Assembly: GCF_004354045.1 (NCBI RefSeq)
Contig: NZ_SMRT01000005.1
Span: 62,001-126,000, forward strand
Length of the DNA: 64,000 nt
Source of the DNA: Paenibacillus piri
Lineage (GTDB): Bacteria; Bacillota; Bacilli; Paenibacillales; NBRC-103111
Direction: 5' to 3'
The notes below the pieces were generated by a model. That model ran no database searches and had not been told where the DNA came from. It saw only the letters and a list, made by a program, of their open reading frames with translations. Below, piece after piece: positions 32,426 to 41,726 of the stretch; the first letter of the stretch is position 1, and each line of letters opens with the position of its first letter. The translations under genes were made by a program, and so were the position numbers.

Positions 32426-32565
32426 TTTATTTGAAATAATTACGTAGGAAAAGGAGGATTTTGCGGGAGAATGTAGAATTGTAGTATTAAGTTAAATTTT
32501 CCCATAAAAGTAATTGTGTAGAAAAAACATGAATTGAATCGAAAAATGTTGAAAAAGGGGGAATT

Positions 32566-34206
32566 ATGATGAAGGCAGTACGGAGTGTGGTCGATTTTTT
32601 GGAAGATGGTGGAGTCAAGTATATATTTGGTATCCCCGCAGGTTCGGTCAACGGCTTTTTTGATGAATTGTACGAAAAACCGCAAATCACACCCGTCATT
32701 GCCAAGCATGAGGGCGCCGCTTCATATATGGCCGCGGCTTACGCCAAACATTCCGACAGCTTGGGCGTATGCATCGGCTGCAGCGGCCCCGGCAGCACCA
32801 ACCTGTTGACGGGTGCTGCCCATGCGATGCGCGAGCATCTTCCGGTTTTGTTTTTGACGGGCTCCGTGCCTGTCGGAACGGTAGGCTTGAACGCATCCCA
32901 GGAATTAAATGCCGTGCCTTTGTTTAAGCCGGTAACGAAGTACAGCGTATGCGTCCAAAACGCAGCCGACCTGCTTCCGGAAGTGACCAAGGCGGTTACG
33001 ATTGCTCTTTCCGGCATCCCGGGTCCGGTTCATGTGCAGATGCCTATCGATATTCAACTGGAGCAGATCGAGCCCGCCCTTCTGCCGCCTTTTCCGCAGC
33101 TGCAAATAAGCGTTCCGAACCGGACGCTGCTGCGCCAGGCGGCAAGGGAGCTTGCCGAGCACAGCAAGGGCATCGTCTTCGTTGGCCAGGGCGCGCGCCG
33201 AGCTGTCCCGGATGTGCTCAAGCTGGCGGAAACGTTGAACTGGCCGATCGTTACGACGCCGCAGGCGAAGGGATTGGTGCCGGATACGCATCCGTTGTAC
33301 GACGGCGTATTCGGCTTCGCCGGGCAGCCCAAAGCCTCCCGGCTTATCGAAGATCAGGAGCATAGCGCGATACTGATCGTTGGCTCCAGCCTCGGCGAAA
33401 CGGCTACGAGCAATTGGAACCGCAGCCTGACGGAAAACCGTTATACGATCCAAATCGACATTGATGATACCGTATTTCACCGTAAATATCCGGTCGATTT
33501 GCCGATCGTGGGCGATGCGGGGCTCAGCCTGAGCTTCCTGCTGCAGGAGCTGGAGCGAATGGGGGTTCGGCGGAGCAGCGGTGCAGAGCCCGATCATAAC
33601 AAGGCGCATCCGCAGCCTACAGCCGAATACACGACGCAGAACGTGCTGCTGGCGCTGCAGAAGCATATGCCTTCCGACACGCGTTTTGCGGTCGATATCG
33701 GAGAGTTCATGTCCTACGTCATTCATTATATGAAAGTTCCCGAATCGGATTCATTCGATATCAATGTGCATTTCGGGGCTATGGGCGCCGGAATCGGAAC
33801 GGCTATCGGCATGCATTTGGCGGATCCGTACCGTCCGACGGTTTGCATAACGGGCGACGGCTGCTTTTTTATGCACGGCATGGAAATATTGACGGCGAAA
33901 GAGTACAACCTCCCGATTTTGTTTGTCGTTATAAACAACGCAAGGCTCGGGATGGTGTATCATGGCCATACGCTGCAGTACAAGCGCAGTCATCCGCGGT
34001 TCGAGCAGCGGCCGGTTTCAATATCCGATATGGCTTATTCGCTCGGCATTCCGAGCTGGCGCGTTGAAAGCATGCAGGATTTGTCAGCCGGAGTGCTGCA
34101 TGATATTCGTACGGACGGGCCCGCTCTGCTGGAAATTGCGATTGTGGATAACAACACGCCCCCCATGGGTGACAGGGTGAAATTTCTTTCCTCATTTCAA
34201 AAGTAA
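32566..34206 (+). CDS. Acetolactate-synthase-like TPP-dependent enzyme
   Basis: Thiamine-diphosphate enzyme of 546 residues. The N-terminal pyrimidine domain has the catalytic Glu in AKHEGAASYMA near 48. The central domain follows (about 190-330), then the diphosphate domain with GDGCFFMHG...NN near 420-450. This is the acetolactate synthase/pyruvate oxidase superfamily. It is not a clear IlvB, and no regulatory subunit follows, so acetolactate synthase, a decarboxylase or a secondary-metabolite ligase are all possible. AAGGGGGAA precedes the ATG. A sensor kinase gene follows after 37 bases on the same strand. Confidence 0.82.
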   Translation: MMKAVRSVVDFLEDGGVKYIFGIPAGSVNGFFDELYEKPQITPVIAKHEGAASYMAAAYAKHSDSLGVCIGCSGPGSTNLLTGAAHAMREHLPVLFLTGSVPVGTVGLNASQELNAVPLFKPVTKYSVCVQNAADLLPEVTKAVTIALSGIPGPVHVQMPIDIQLEQIEPALLPPFPQLQISVPNRTLLRQAARELAEHSKGIVFVGQGARRAVPDVLKLAETLNWPIVTTPQAKGLVPDTHPLYDGVFGFAGQPKASRLIEDQEHSAILIVGSSLGETATSNWNRSLTENRYTIQIDIDDTVFHRKYPVDLPIVGDAGLSLSFLLQELERMGVRRSSGAEPDHNKAHPQPTAEYTTQNVLLALQKHMPSDTRFAVDIGEFMSYVIHYMKVPESDSFDINVHFGAMGAGIGTAIGMHLADPYRPTVCITGDGCFFMHGMEILTAKEYNLPILFVVINNARLGMVYHGHTLQYKRSHPRFEQRPVSISDMAYSLGIPSWRVESMQDLSAGVLHDIRTDGPALLEIAIVDNNTPPMGDRVKFLSSFQK

Positions 34207-34243
34207 GCAATAAGAATCGGATAATTGGAGGATGGTGTTATGG

Positions 34244-36415
34244 ATGAGTGGCGATCAAGCAAGATACGCCCGCTTGGCTAAGATCAGTCAACTGATAAAT
34301 TCGAATTTGGATTTGCGCTCCTTGCTTGAGGCCGTGGCAACGGCCATCTCCGAGGAGATCGTCAAATGCAATTCCACCGGGATCTATTTGCCGCAGCCGG
34401 ACGGAACGTTTCGCGGCTACGTCGGCAAGCCGGATCATATTAACGGAATTACACTTGACCAGATGGTAGTCGATCCGGAGAAGGATCATTTGGCCCGGGA
34501 TATTATCGCAACTCGGAAGAGCATCTATATTCCCGACACCTCGATAGATAACAGGCCGGATCCCACTCCGGTCGAATTGTTCAAGATTCGCTCGCTTTTG
34601 GGACTGCCGATTTCATATGGCGACGAGCTGTTCGGCATTGTTTTTCTGTTTGATTACGGCATTCCTATGAATTTGACGGAATCGGAAATTCAGACCGTGG
34701 AAGCCTACGTCAATATGGCGGCGGTGGCGATTCATAACGTAAAGCAGTTCCAAGCGATCCAATCGCTTCTCAAGGAGAAGCAGCTGCTGCTCGACTTTAC
34801 GCGCGAGCTGTCGCTATGCTCGACTACGGATAAAATATTGGATACCTGCTTCCGTTATGTCGGCCAAGTTCTCAATAATACGAATATCGGCGTTCATCTG
34901 TGCGATTCGATCGGCAGCACGTTTCGCCCCGCCAAACTAAGCCGGAGCAGCGACTGGACAGAGGAGCAATGGCATAAAACTCACAGTAAAATCAAGCTTA
35001 ATTATGAAAATGACCTGCTGTTTCAGGAAGTGATTCAAACCAGGAAGTATGTGTTTATTCCGGATATCGACAACGATCATCGACCGAATCACGAGGCTTG
35101 CCACCGGTTCGGGATCCGTGGCGTGTTTATGCTTCCGCTGGTCGCCACGGGAGAAGTGCTGGGCACGATCGCCGTCGTAAGCTTGGGCGAAATCCGAACG
35201 TACGCGGATATTGACATGCAGCTCGCACAATCGATTGTCGATATGACGGCTCCGGCTTTATCCAATGCCATTCAAGTCGAACAGCTGGAGCTTATCATCA
35301 ATGACAGGACGAAGGAATTAAGGGAAAACCACCGTATTTTGGAGCTTATCCTCAATTCGGCAGGCGAAGGTATATATGGCTTAAATCTGGACGGAGAAAT
35401 TACATTTTGCAATCCGGCAGCCGCACGTATGCTTGGACTGCCCGTGGACCAGCTGATAGGCCGCAAGCATACCGACATTTTACAGAGTGAGGATGGGATG
35501 GTTAACGTACAAATCGAAGATTCGATCTTTGACGTGTTGGGCGGCGAGACGGACGCGTATATGCGGGAAGGGATGTTTCAACGGGCGGACGGCATCTTTT
35601 TTCCGGTCGAGTATGTGTTGACGCCAATTATGGAGGAAGATGCCATACAAGGCGGGGTCGTTACGTTCTCCGATATTTCTTTAAGGAAAAGCACCGAGGA
35701 AATTATCCGCAAGACCGATAAGCTGTCTGTCATCGGCGAGCTGGCTGCCGGCGTTGCTCACGAAATACGCAATCCGCTGACGACGCTGAGAGGATTTATC
35801 CAGCTGCTGAATGCCAACCCTAATACAAAGCAGTCGAATCTGGAGGTCATGCTGTCGGAGTTGGACCGCATCAATTTTATCGTCAGCGAGCTGCTGTTTA
35901 TCGCCAAGCCGCAATGCATCAGCATGAAAAAGCATGACCTGGGGGAAATACTTCAGCATGTAGTAAAGCTTCTGCAAGCCCAGGCGATTATGAGCAATGT
36001 CGAAATCGTTTTGTTTGTGGGCGGCGCTATTCCTCCGATAGCCTGCGCGGAAAATCAATTGAAGCAAGCATTTATCAACATCGTCAAAAACGCCATCGAA
36101 TCGATGGAGCACGGCGGTCTGCTTCAGATTAGCGTCGAGCTGAATCATAATTATGTGACGGTACGGTTCAAGGATCAAGGCAGCGGGCTGTCGAAGGAGC
36201 GGATTCCTAAGCTGGGCGAACCGTTTTATACGACGAAGGAAAAAGGGGTCGGGCTCGGCCTGACGGTCACGTTCCAAATCATTAAGTACCATCATGGCCG
36301 GATTCATGTGGAAAGCGGCGAGGGGCTCGGCACAACAGTTAAGATTGAACTGCCGCTTGTGCTGTCGAAGGGCAATCAGGTCGATCATTTGCCATTCACG
36401 TATACGACCAATTAA
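34244..36415 (+). CDS. GAF-GAF-PAS sensor histidine kinase
   Basis: Cytoplasmic sensor kinase of 723 residues. Two GAF domains come first (about 10-170 and 185-345; both contain IYIPD/FIPDIDNDHRP blocks), then a PAS domain (about 365-475), HisKA with GVAHEIRNPLTTLRGF near 500 and HATPase with an N box near 610 and GVGLGLTVTFQI near 670. GAF domains suggest sensing of a small molecule, redox state or cyclic nucleotide. The start is uncertain: GGAGG lies directly ahead of ATG 34232, so the in-frame ATG at 34244 is preferred. It follows the TPP enzyme by 37 bases and probably shares its transcript. No response regulator is adjacent. Confidence 0.85.
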   Translation: MSGDQARYARLAKISQLINSNLDLRSLLEAVATAISEEIVKCNSTGIYLPQPDGTFRGYVGKPDHINGITLDQMVVDPEKDHLARDIIATRKSIYIPDTSIDNRPDPTPVELFKIRSLLGLPISYGDELFGIVFLFDYGIPMNLTESEIQTVEAYVNMAAVAIHNVKQFQAIQSLLKEKQLLLDFTRELSLCSTTDKILDTCFRYVGQVLNNTNIGVHLCDSIGSTFRPAKLSRSSDWTEEQWHKTHSKIKLNYENDLLFQEVIQTRKYVFIPDIDNDHRPNHEACHRFGIRGVFMLPLVATGEVLGTIAVVSLGEIRTYADIDMQLAQSIVDMTAPALSNAIQVEQLELIINDRTKELRENHRILELILNSAGEGIYGLNLDGEITFCNPAAARMLGLPVDQLIGRKHTDILQSEDGMVNVQIEDSIFDVLGGETDAYMREGMFQRADGIFFPVEYVLTPIMEEDAIQGGVVTFSDISLRKSTEEIIRKTDKLSVIGELAAGVAHEIRNPLTTLRGFIQLLNANPNTKQSNLEVMLSELDRINFIVSELLFIAKPQCISMKKHDLGEILQHVVKLLQAQAIMSNVEIVLFVGGAIPPIACAENQLKQAFINIVKNAIESMEHGGLLQISVELNHNYVTVRFKDQGSGLSKERIPKLGEPFYTTKEKGVGLGLTVTFQIIKYHHGRIHVESGEGLGTTVKIELPLVLSKGNQVDHLPFTYTTN

Positions 36416-36434
36416 ACGGCCGCCGGGCAACCAT

Positions 36435-36473
36435 CACTTCATACCTCCATCATTGCGGGTATGGAGTGTTTTT
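36435..36473 (+). terminator. Terminator of the histidine kinase gene
   Basis: CACTTCATACC pairs with GGTATGGAGTG (one wobble) and five T follow. Confidence 0.75.
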
Positions 36474-36546
36474 ATTTCGAGGTTGAATTTTTTGGCGTTA
36501 CGTGATACTTTTCTTTTATCCTGAATAGAAAAGGTATGGTACTGGT

Positions 36547-37284
36547 ATGCAGCAACAAACGGTGTCTATTATGGGAGTCCCTTTTTCAAAACTTAATTTG
36601 CAGCAAACTTTAGAGAAGCTGGCCAATCGGATTGACAAGCAGGATGACGGCCTGTTTCATCTTATAACCGCGAATCCGGAGATCGTCATGATGGCGGGTC
36701 AGGACGACGAGCTGAAGTCGATCATCGGCCGTGCGGGGATGATTACGGCGGATGGCATCGGGGTCGTGATGGCGGCCAAATGGCAGGGCGAACCGCTGGA
36801 AGAGCGCGTAACCGGATTCGATATATTTACCGGCCTGCTGAAATCCGGCAATGAGAAGGGCTATTCCGTCTACCTGTTGGGGGCCGATGAAGAGACGAAC
36901 CGGAAATCGGCCGAGGTGATTGCGAAGCAGTACCCGGGCGTCCGTATTGTCGGCAGGCAGAACGGATTTTTCGGCAAAGACGAGGAAGCGGGTGTCGTGG
37001 CCGCGATCAGGGAAGCCAAGCCCGATATATTGGTCGTGGCTATGGGTGCGCCGTATTCGGAGAAGTGGATTTATCGGTATAAATCCGAGCTTCAGGCGAA
37101 GATCGCATTCGGCATAGGCGGAAGTCTTGACGTACTCGCGGGTAAGGTGAAGCGCGCCCCGGTCATATGGCAAAATCTTCACCTCGAATGGCTGTACCGG
37201 CTGCTGGCTCAGCCGTCGCGGTGGCGCCGTCAGCTCGTTTTGCCCAAATTTGCGCTAAGGGTGCTGTTCGGACGCGGCAGATAG
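36547..37284 (+). CDS. tagA: WecG/TagA-family glycosyltransferase
   Basis: GT26 enzyme of 245 residues, N-acetylglucosaminyl-diphosphoundecaprenol N-acetylmannosaminyltransferase. It adds ManNAc to the lipid-linked precursor of teichoic acid or other wall polymers at the inner face of the membrane. Family motifs are HLITANPEIVMMA, TADGIGVVMAAK, GADEETNRK, GAPYSEKWI and GIGGSLDVLAGKVKRAP, with the C-terminal LEWLYRL. It stands alone, without other teichoic acid genes. Its ribosome site is weak (AAAAGG about 12 bases upstream). Confidence 0.92.
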   Translation: MQQQTVSIMGVPFSKLNLQQTLEKLANRIDKQDDGLFHLITANPEIVMMAGQDDELKSIIGRAGMITADGIGVVMAAKWQGEPLEERVTGFDIFTGLLKSGNEKGYSVYLLGADEETNRKSAEVIAKQYPGVRIVGRQNGFFGKDEEAGVVAAIREAKPDILVVAMGAPYSEKWIYRYKSELQAKIAFGIGGSLDVLAGKVKRAPVIWQNLHLEWLYRLLAQPSRWRRQLVLPKFALRVLFGRGR

Positions 37285-37345
37285 CGGATAATGTCCGGGA
37301 ATAGCGATAACCGAGCGATCGTATGGCTTATCGGAGAACATGCGC

Positions 37346-37395
37346 AAATAAAAAGAGGAAGCTCCAGTCAGCTGTACTGCTGAATAGCTTCCTCT
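37346..37395 (-). terminator. Terminator of psd
   Basis: AGAGGAAGCT pairs perfectly with AGCTTCCTCT. On the minus strand TTTTTATTTG follows, so it belongs to psd. The plus strand has no T-tract. Confidence 0.8.
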
Positions 37396-37401
37396 CCATG
37401 C

Positions 37402-38184
37402 CTAAACCAACGTCCCGAGCTTCTCGCCCATTTTCACCGTACTTCCGACCTCCAGATCGCTGCGGCTTACAAACGTGTCGCTTTCCAGCAGAAGGACGAC
37501 CGTCGAGCCGAATTCGAAGTATGCGAGATCGTCGCCGCGGACCGGATGGCTGGCCAGCGGAGAAGCGTATTGAATGCTGCTAACGTTCATGGCGCCGACC
37601 TTGACGACCGCCAGCTCGCCCGATTCATGCTGCATATACGTAATCAGGCGCTCGTTGCGGCTTAGCACCCTGCGCATATGGCGCAATCCGAACTCGTTGA
37701 CCGGGTATACTTTGCCTGGAATATGTTCTTTTTCAATGATGGTTCCATCGATCGGCGAATGGATCCGGTGATAATCCGTCGGGCTCAAATATAGTACAAA
37801 GTAGAAACCGTTTTTATAGTTAACCATGCGCGGCGAAAAGTTGAGCAGTTCTTCCACCGTGTAATCCTGCCCTTTTACATTTAAAATCAGGCCGTCGGCA
37901 ATCGTGCCGATGCCGGTAATTTTGGCGTCGACCGGACTGACCAAAGCTCTCGGGGACGCATCAACAGGGCGAAGCCCCGGCTTCAGCCGTCTCGTAAAAA
38001 AATCGTTGAGGGAGGCGTACTCGCTCAACTGTTTTTCGGCATCCTCCAGCCGGATACCGTATATTTTGGCAAAGCGGGGAATAAGCGCCCGGCTTGCTCG
38101 TGATTTTGCAAACGCGCCTGTTAATTTAGAGATCGATTTGCGGGAAGAAAGCTCCGTTAACAAGCGGAAAAAAGATTTCGTCAT
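37402..38184 (-). CDS. psd: Phosphatidylserine decarboxylase Psd
   Basis: Pyruvoyl enzyme of 260 residues that makes phosphatidylethanolamine from phosphatidylserine at the membrane. Autocleavage occurs at FGST (in FEFGSTVVLL near residue 225), giving the pyruvoyl alpha chain. Other family blocks are SLNDFFTRRLKPG, SPVDAKI, LSPTDYHRIHSP (the conserved His) and GAMNVSSI. I chose the ATG at 38184 after AGGTGA; the frame extends to 38256. pssA is not adjacent. Confidence 0.93.
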   Translation of the reverse strand: MTKSFFRLLTELSSRKSISKLTGAFAKSRASRALIPRFAKIYGIRLEDAEKQLSEYASLNDFFTRRLKPGLRPVDASPRALVSPVDAKITGIGTIADGLILNVKGQDYTVEELLNFSPRMVNYKNGFYFVLYLSPTDYHRIHSPIDGTIIEKEHIPGKVYPVNEFGLRHMRRVLSRNERLITYMQHESGELAVVKVGAMNVSSIQYASPLASHPVRGDDLAYFEFGSTVVLLLESDTFVSRSDLEVGSTVKMGEKLGTLV

Positions 38185-38326
38185 AGCTCTGCATTCACCT
38201 GTTCCCTCTATTTGTTGTTTATCAAATATCTTGACATATAAGCTGTCCCAACGCAAGAGAAAAAGATACCGGCCAATGAAGCGGCGAGCCTTTTGCCGGC
38301 TGCATTTTATAAAGGAGCTGATGTTT

Positions 38327-39292
38327 ATGCCAAATGTTGATTTGCCCTTATCGGAACTTTATCATTATAAGCCTGATTTGACGGCGCAGCCCGATTTCGA
38401 TGAGTTTTGGAACAATGCGAAAGCGGATTCAAAGCAAGCACCGTTGAATGCCAAGGCGGAGCCGGTGAACGATCATCCGTTGACTTCAATCCGGATATAC
38501 GATGTCGTTTTTGACGGTATGGACGGTACGCCGATTCACGGATGGTATGTCGTACCGGCTGGGGATCACGCTCCGGGTTCGCTGCCTGTTATTGTCAAGT
38601 ATCACGGCTATAACGGCAACCGCGGGAACCCGCATGAATTGCTGCATTGGGCTTCGATGGGAATGGCGGCATTCGCGATCGACGCAAGGGGGCAAGGCGG
38701 CTTAACGCCGGTCGGCGCGGTTTTTCCGCAGGGCAGCGTATCCGGCTGGATGACGCTCGGCCTTTTGAACCCTGCCGAGTATTATTACAGGCTGGTATAT
38801 ATCGATTGCATCCGCGCGCTTGATTTCGTGTGCGGACGGCAGGAGGTCGACGCTTCGCGGATCGCCGTGTACGGCGGCAGCCAGGGAGGAGGCTTGGCGT
38901 TGGCGGCGGCCGGGCTGGACGAGCGGCCTAAGCTGGCGATGCCGTATTATCCGTTTTTATGCCATTTCCGGCGTGCCGTCGAGATACATAATAGCGGACC
39001 GTATGCGGAAATCAAAAACTGGTTCCGCCGGTTCGATCCGGAGCATCTCCAGGAGGAGCGGGTGTACCGGACGCTTAGTTATTTTGACGGCATAAACATG
39101 GCCTCGCGGGTGAGAGCGAGAACGTTAATGGCGATCACGCTGCAGGACATCACCTGCCCGCCGTCAACCTGCTTTGCCGTCTACAACCATCTGGCCGGAG
39201 AAAAAGAGCTGAAGCTGTATCATGATTACGGTCATGAGGCGCTGCCTTTTCACGAAGAGGCCATGATGCGGTTTGCAGCTTCGTATCTTTAG
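38327..39292 (+). CDS. CE7 acetylxylan esterase / cephalosporin-C deacetylase
   Basis: Alpha/beta hydrolase of 321 residues in carbohydrate esterase family 7; removes acetyl groups from xylo-oligosaccharides and small acetylated compounds, usually inside the cell. The RGQGG motif is near 125, the nucleophile GGSQGG near 185, the catalytic Asp in LQDITCPP near 272 and the His in YGHEA near 300, in the order typical of the family, which is also the usual length. Start: the ATG at 38327 lies 9 bases after AAAGGAG; the ATG at 38321 is too close. It is divergent from psd. No other xylan genes are nearby. Confidence 0.93.
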   Translation: MPNVDLPLSELYHYKPDLTAQPDFDEFWNNAKADSKQAPLNAKAEPVNDHPLTSIRIYDVVFDGMDGTPIHGWYVVPAGDHAPGSLPVIVKYHGYNGNRGNPHELLHWASMGMAAFAIDARGQGGLTPVGAVFPQGSVSGWMTLGLLNPAEYYYRLVYIDCIRALDFVCGRQEVDASRIAVYGGSQGGGLALAAAGLDERPKLAMPYYPFLCHFRRAVEIHNSGPYAEIKNWFRRFDPEHLQEERVYRTLSYFDGINMASRVRARTLMAITLQDITCPPSTCFAVYNHLAGEKELKLYHDYGHEALPFHEEAMMRFAASYL

Positions 39293-39322
39293 GATGAAGC
39301 GGAACCGGCATTAATTTTGGCG

Positions 39323-39350
39323 TTGACTTTTTTTACATACATGATAATAT
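39323..39350 (+). promoter_or_regulatory. Promoter of the thiamine transporter operon
   Basis: TTGACT, 16 bases, TAATAT immediately ahead of the TPP aptamer. Confidence 0.6.
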
Positions 39351-39356
39351 GATTTA

Positions 39357-39448
39357 TGTCACTAGGGGAGCCTAACCGGCTGAGATTGGATCGCAGATCC
39401 TAGACCCTCTGAACCTGATCTGGATTGTGCCAGCGTAGGGAAGTGGAG
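39357..39448 (+). promoter_or_regulatory. TPP (THI-box) riboswitch
   Basis: The aptamer blocks are ACTAGGGGAGCC, GGCTGAGAT, ACCCTCTGAACCTGATCTGGAT and AGCGTAGGGAAGTGG in order, the classic THI element. The CACT/AGTG ends form P1. A terminator follows at 39482-39517, so binding of thiamine pyrophosphate should stop transcription of ykoEDC. Confidence 0.97.
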
Positions 39449-39481
39449 AGCGTTTGAAGCGTGTAATGAAATTCACACATG

Positions 39482-39517
39482 CAGACCACTTTCGGAAGCG
39501 GAGGTGGTCTTTTTGCT
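39482..39517 (+). terminator. Terminator of the TPP riboswitch
   Basis: AGACCACtTTCG pairs with CGgaGGTGGTCT and five T follow. Confidence 0.85.
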
Positions 39518-39586
39518 TTTCAACGGGCCTCCGGAACAGTGAATGAGCTTATTTATATTATCGGGAGAAAGGGTGGAGCAGGTACA

Positions 39587-40177
39587 ATGTCAAAAGGTTT
39601 GAAATTGACCGATATTTTGGTCACGATCGTCATTGCGGTTGTTTTTGCTGTGATTTACAGGTTATGGGGGGATGTCTCGAACATTGTCAAACTGGCCGGA
39701 CTGCAGCTCGATCAGCTCGTCTACGGCGTCTGGTTCATGGCCGCAACGGTTGCTTACCTGCTGATCCGCAAGCCCGGCGTCGCGCTGCTGGCGGAGGTAG
39801 CCGCCGCATCGGGCGAACTGCTGGCCGCCTCGCAGTACGGCGTCGAGGCGTTGACATACGGGATCGCCCAAGGTTTGGGAGCCGAGCTTGTGTTTTTTCT
39901 GTTTCGCTACCGCAGCTTTTCGCCTGGGGTTGCCGCGCTCGCAGGTATGGCTTCCGCGGTCGCTTCGTTAATTTTCGACGGATTCAAAGGCTACTTAACG
40001 GATTTGCAATCATGGAATTTAATTTTGTATCTTGTATTTCGCCTGATCAGCAGCGTGTTTATTACAGGCCTGTGCGCATATTGGCTTGTCAAAGCGCTGG
40101 AGGCCGCAGGCGTGGCCAATCTGGTCCGTCCGGCGAGCCGGGCCGACTATGACGCGTTGGAGCGCAAAACCGAATGA
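39587..40177 (+). CDS. ykoE: Thiamine-precursor ECF transporter S component YkoE
   Basis: Integral membrane substrate-binding unit of 196 residues with five to six helices; binds thiamine or its hydroxymethylpyrimidine precursor. It begins MSKGLKLTDILVTIVIAVVF, as in the YkoE family. GGAGCAGG precedes the ATG at 39587; the frame extends back into the riboswitch terminator but cannot be translated there. It overlaps ykoD by ATGA. The TPP riboswitch upstream supports the thiamine assignment. Confidence 0.92.
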   Translation: MSKGLKLTDILVTIVIAVVFAVIYRLWGDVSNIVKLAGLQLDQLVYGVWFMAATVAYLLIRKPGVALLAEVAAASGELLAASQYGVEALTYGIAQGLGAELVFFLFRYRSFSPGVAALAGMASAVASLIFDGFKGYLTDLQSWNLILYLVFRLISSVFITGLCAYWLVKALEAAGVANLVRPASRADYDALERKTE

Positions 40178-41697
40178 GCGCGATCGCCGCGGTCAATGGT
40201 CTGAGGCTCAAGTTTGCCGGAACTGCGTCGCTGCAGTTCGACGATTTGTCGTTTGCCGTGCCGGCCGGCCAAAAGGTGCTGCTGCTCGGACCGAGCGGAA
40301 GCGGAAAATCGACGCTGCTGCAGGTGCTGACCGGTTTGATTCCGGGAGCGATTGAAGTGCCGATGCGCTGCGACGGCATCACGATTCCTTCCTCCTGGGG
40401 CTATTTGTTCCAGGACCCGGATACGCAGTTTTGCATGCCTTACGTTGACGAAGAGTTGGCCTTTGTGCTGGAAAATTTGGGCGTGCCGAGGGAAGAGATG
40501 GACGCCCGCATTCGCGACGGGCTGCTGCAGGTGGGACTGGACTTGAAGGACCCGCATATCCCGATCCAATCGATGTCGCAGGGGATGAAGCAGCGGCTCG
40601 CTATCGCTTCTATATTGGCGCTGGAGCCTGACGTCCTGTTCCTGGATGAGCCGACGGCATTGCTCGATCCGGAAGGGACGGAGCAGGTGTGGGAGACGTT
40701 AAAGAAAGTCGGCCGGCATAAAACGCTGATCATCGTGGAGCATAAAATCGACGCGGTGATCGGGTTTGTGGACCGCGTCGTGTTGTTTAACCACGACGGG
40801 GCTGTGCTGGCGGACGGCCAGCCAGCGCATGTGTTCGCCGTACACAAGCCGGAGCTGCAGGAGTACGGCATCTGGTACCCCGGCGTGTGGCGGGATTATA
40901 CCGCCGGCCCCGGCTACAAAGCGCTGCAGGCGGCCCGCGAGGCCGGCCCCGCAGATGCCGGAGCCGCCCGGGAAGTGCTGACACTGCGCGAATTCGCCGG
41001 ATATCCGGACGGGCGCAGCGGGAAGCCTCGAATCCAGGTCGCGGATGCGCGACTGGATTCCGGGGAATGGATCGCCGTTGTCGGGCCTAACGGCGCAGGA
41101 AAAAGCACGCTGCTGCAGTCGATCATGCAGCTGATCCGCACGAGCGGCGGCTATGCGTTTCTCGGCCGCCGCGTGCTTGGCTTTAAAGATATGGCGGACG
41201 AGGCCGCCTATGTGTTTCAAAACCCGGAGATGCAGTTTGTCACCAACTCCGTGTTCGACGAGGCCGCATTCGGCTTTCGCAGGGACGGCGCCGCCGATGC
41301 CGAGCGGCTGACGGAGGAGCTGTTGGCCGAGTTTGGCCTCGAAGCCCGGCGGGCGCAGCACCCGTTCCAGCTGTCGCTCGGGCAGAAGCGGCGTCTGAGC
41401 GTCGCGACGGCGATGGGCAAGTGCCGGCAGCTGGTGCTGCTGGATGAGCCGACGTTCGGACAGGACGCGGCCAACACCTTCGCCATCCTGGAAAAGCTGG
41501 AAGGCTGGCGCCGTCAGGGCGCATCGATCATCATGGTGACGCATGATATGGATATTGTGCGATACTTTGCTACCCGCGTATGGCGGATCGAGCAAGGCCG
41601 CCTTGCCCTGGATGCCGCGTCGACTGCTTATTTGCGCACGTTGGAGCAGCCGGCAGCACCGCCAAGCGGTCTTGAGCCGGCTGAAATGCGGCGCTGA
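40174..41697 (+). CDS. ykoD: Thiamine-precursor ECF transporter ATPase YkoD
   Basis: Tandem ABC ATPase of 507 residues that powers the YkoEDC importer. The first ATPase domain has Walker A LGPSGSGKST near 37 and Walker B VLFLDEPTALLDPEG near 155. Its signature is degenerate (SMSQGMKQR). The second domain (from about 275) has Walker A VGPNGAGKST near 308, signature LSLGQKRR and Walker B LVLLDEPTFGQD. The weaker first signature hints at functional asymmetry between the halves. It is coupled to ykoE by an overlapping ATGA. Confidence 0.93.
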   Translation: MSAIAAVNGLRLKFAGTASLQFDDLSFAVPAGQKVLLLGPSGSGKSTLLQVLTGLIPGAIEVPMRCDGITIPSSWGYLFQDPDTQFCMPYVDEELAFVLENLGVPREEMDARIRDGLLQVGLDLKDPHIPIQSMSQGMKQRLAIASILALEPDVLFLDEPTALLDPEGTEQVWETLKKVGRHKTLIIVEHKIDAVIGFVDRVVLFNHDGAVLADGQPAHVFAVHKPELQEYGIWYPGVWRDYTAGPGYKALQAAREAGPADAGAAREVLTLREFAGYPDGRSGKPRIQVADARLDSGEWIAVVGPNGAGKSTLLQSIMQLIRTSGGYAFLGRRVLGFKDMADEAAYVFQNPEMQFVTNSVFDEAAFGFRRDGAADAERLTEELLAEFGLEARRAQHPFQLSLGQKRRLSVATAMGKCRQLVLLDEPTFGQDAANTFAILEKLEGWRRQGASIIMVTHDMDIVRYFATRVWRIEQGRLALDAASTAYLRTLEQPAAPPSGLEPAEMRR

Positions 41698-41726
41698 CGA
41701 CAACATGGAAAACGGAGGGCATAAGC

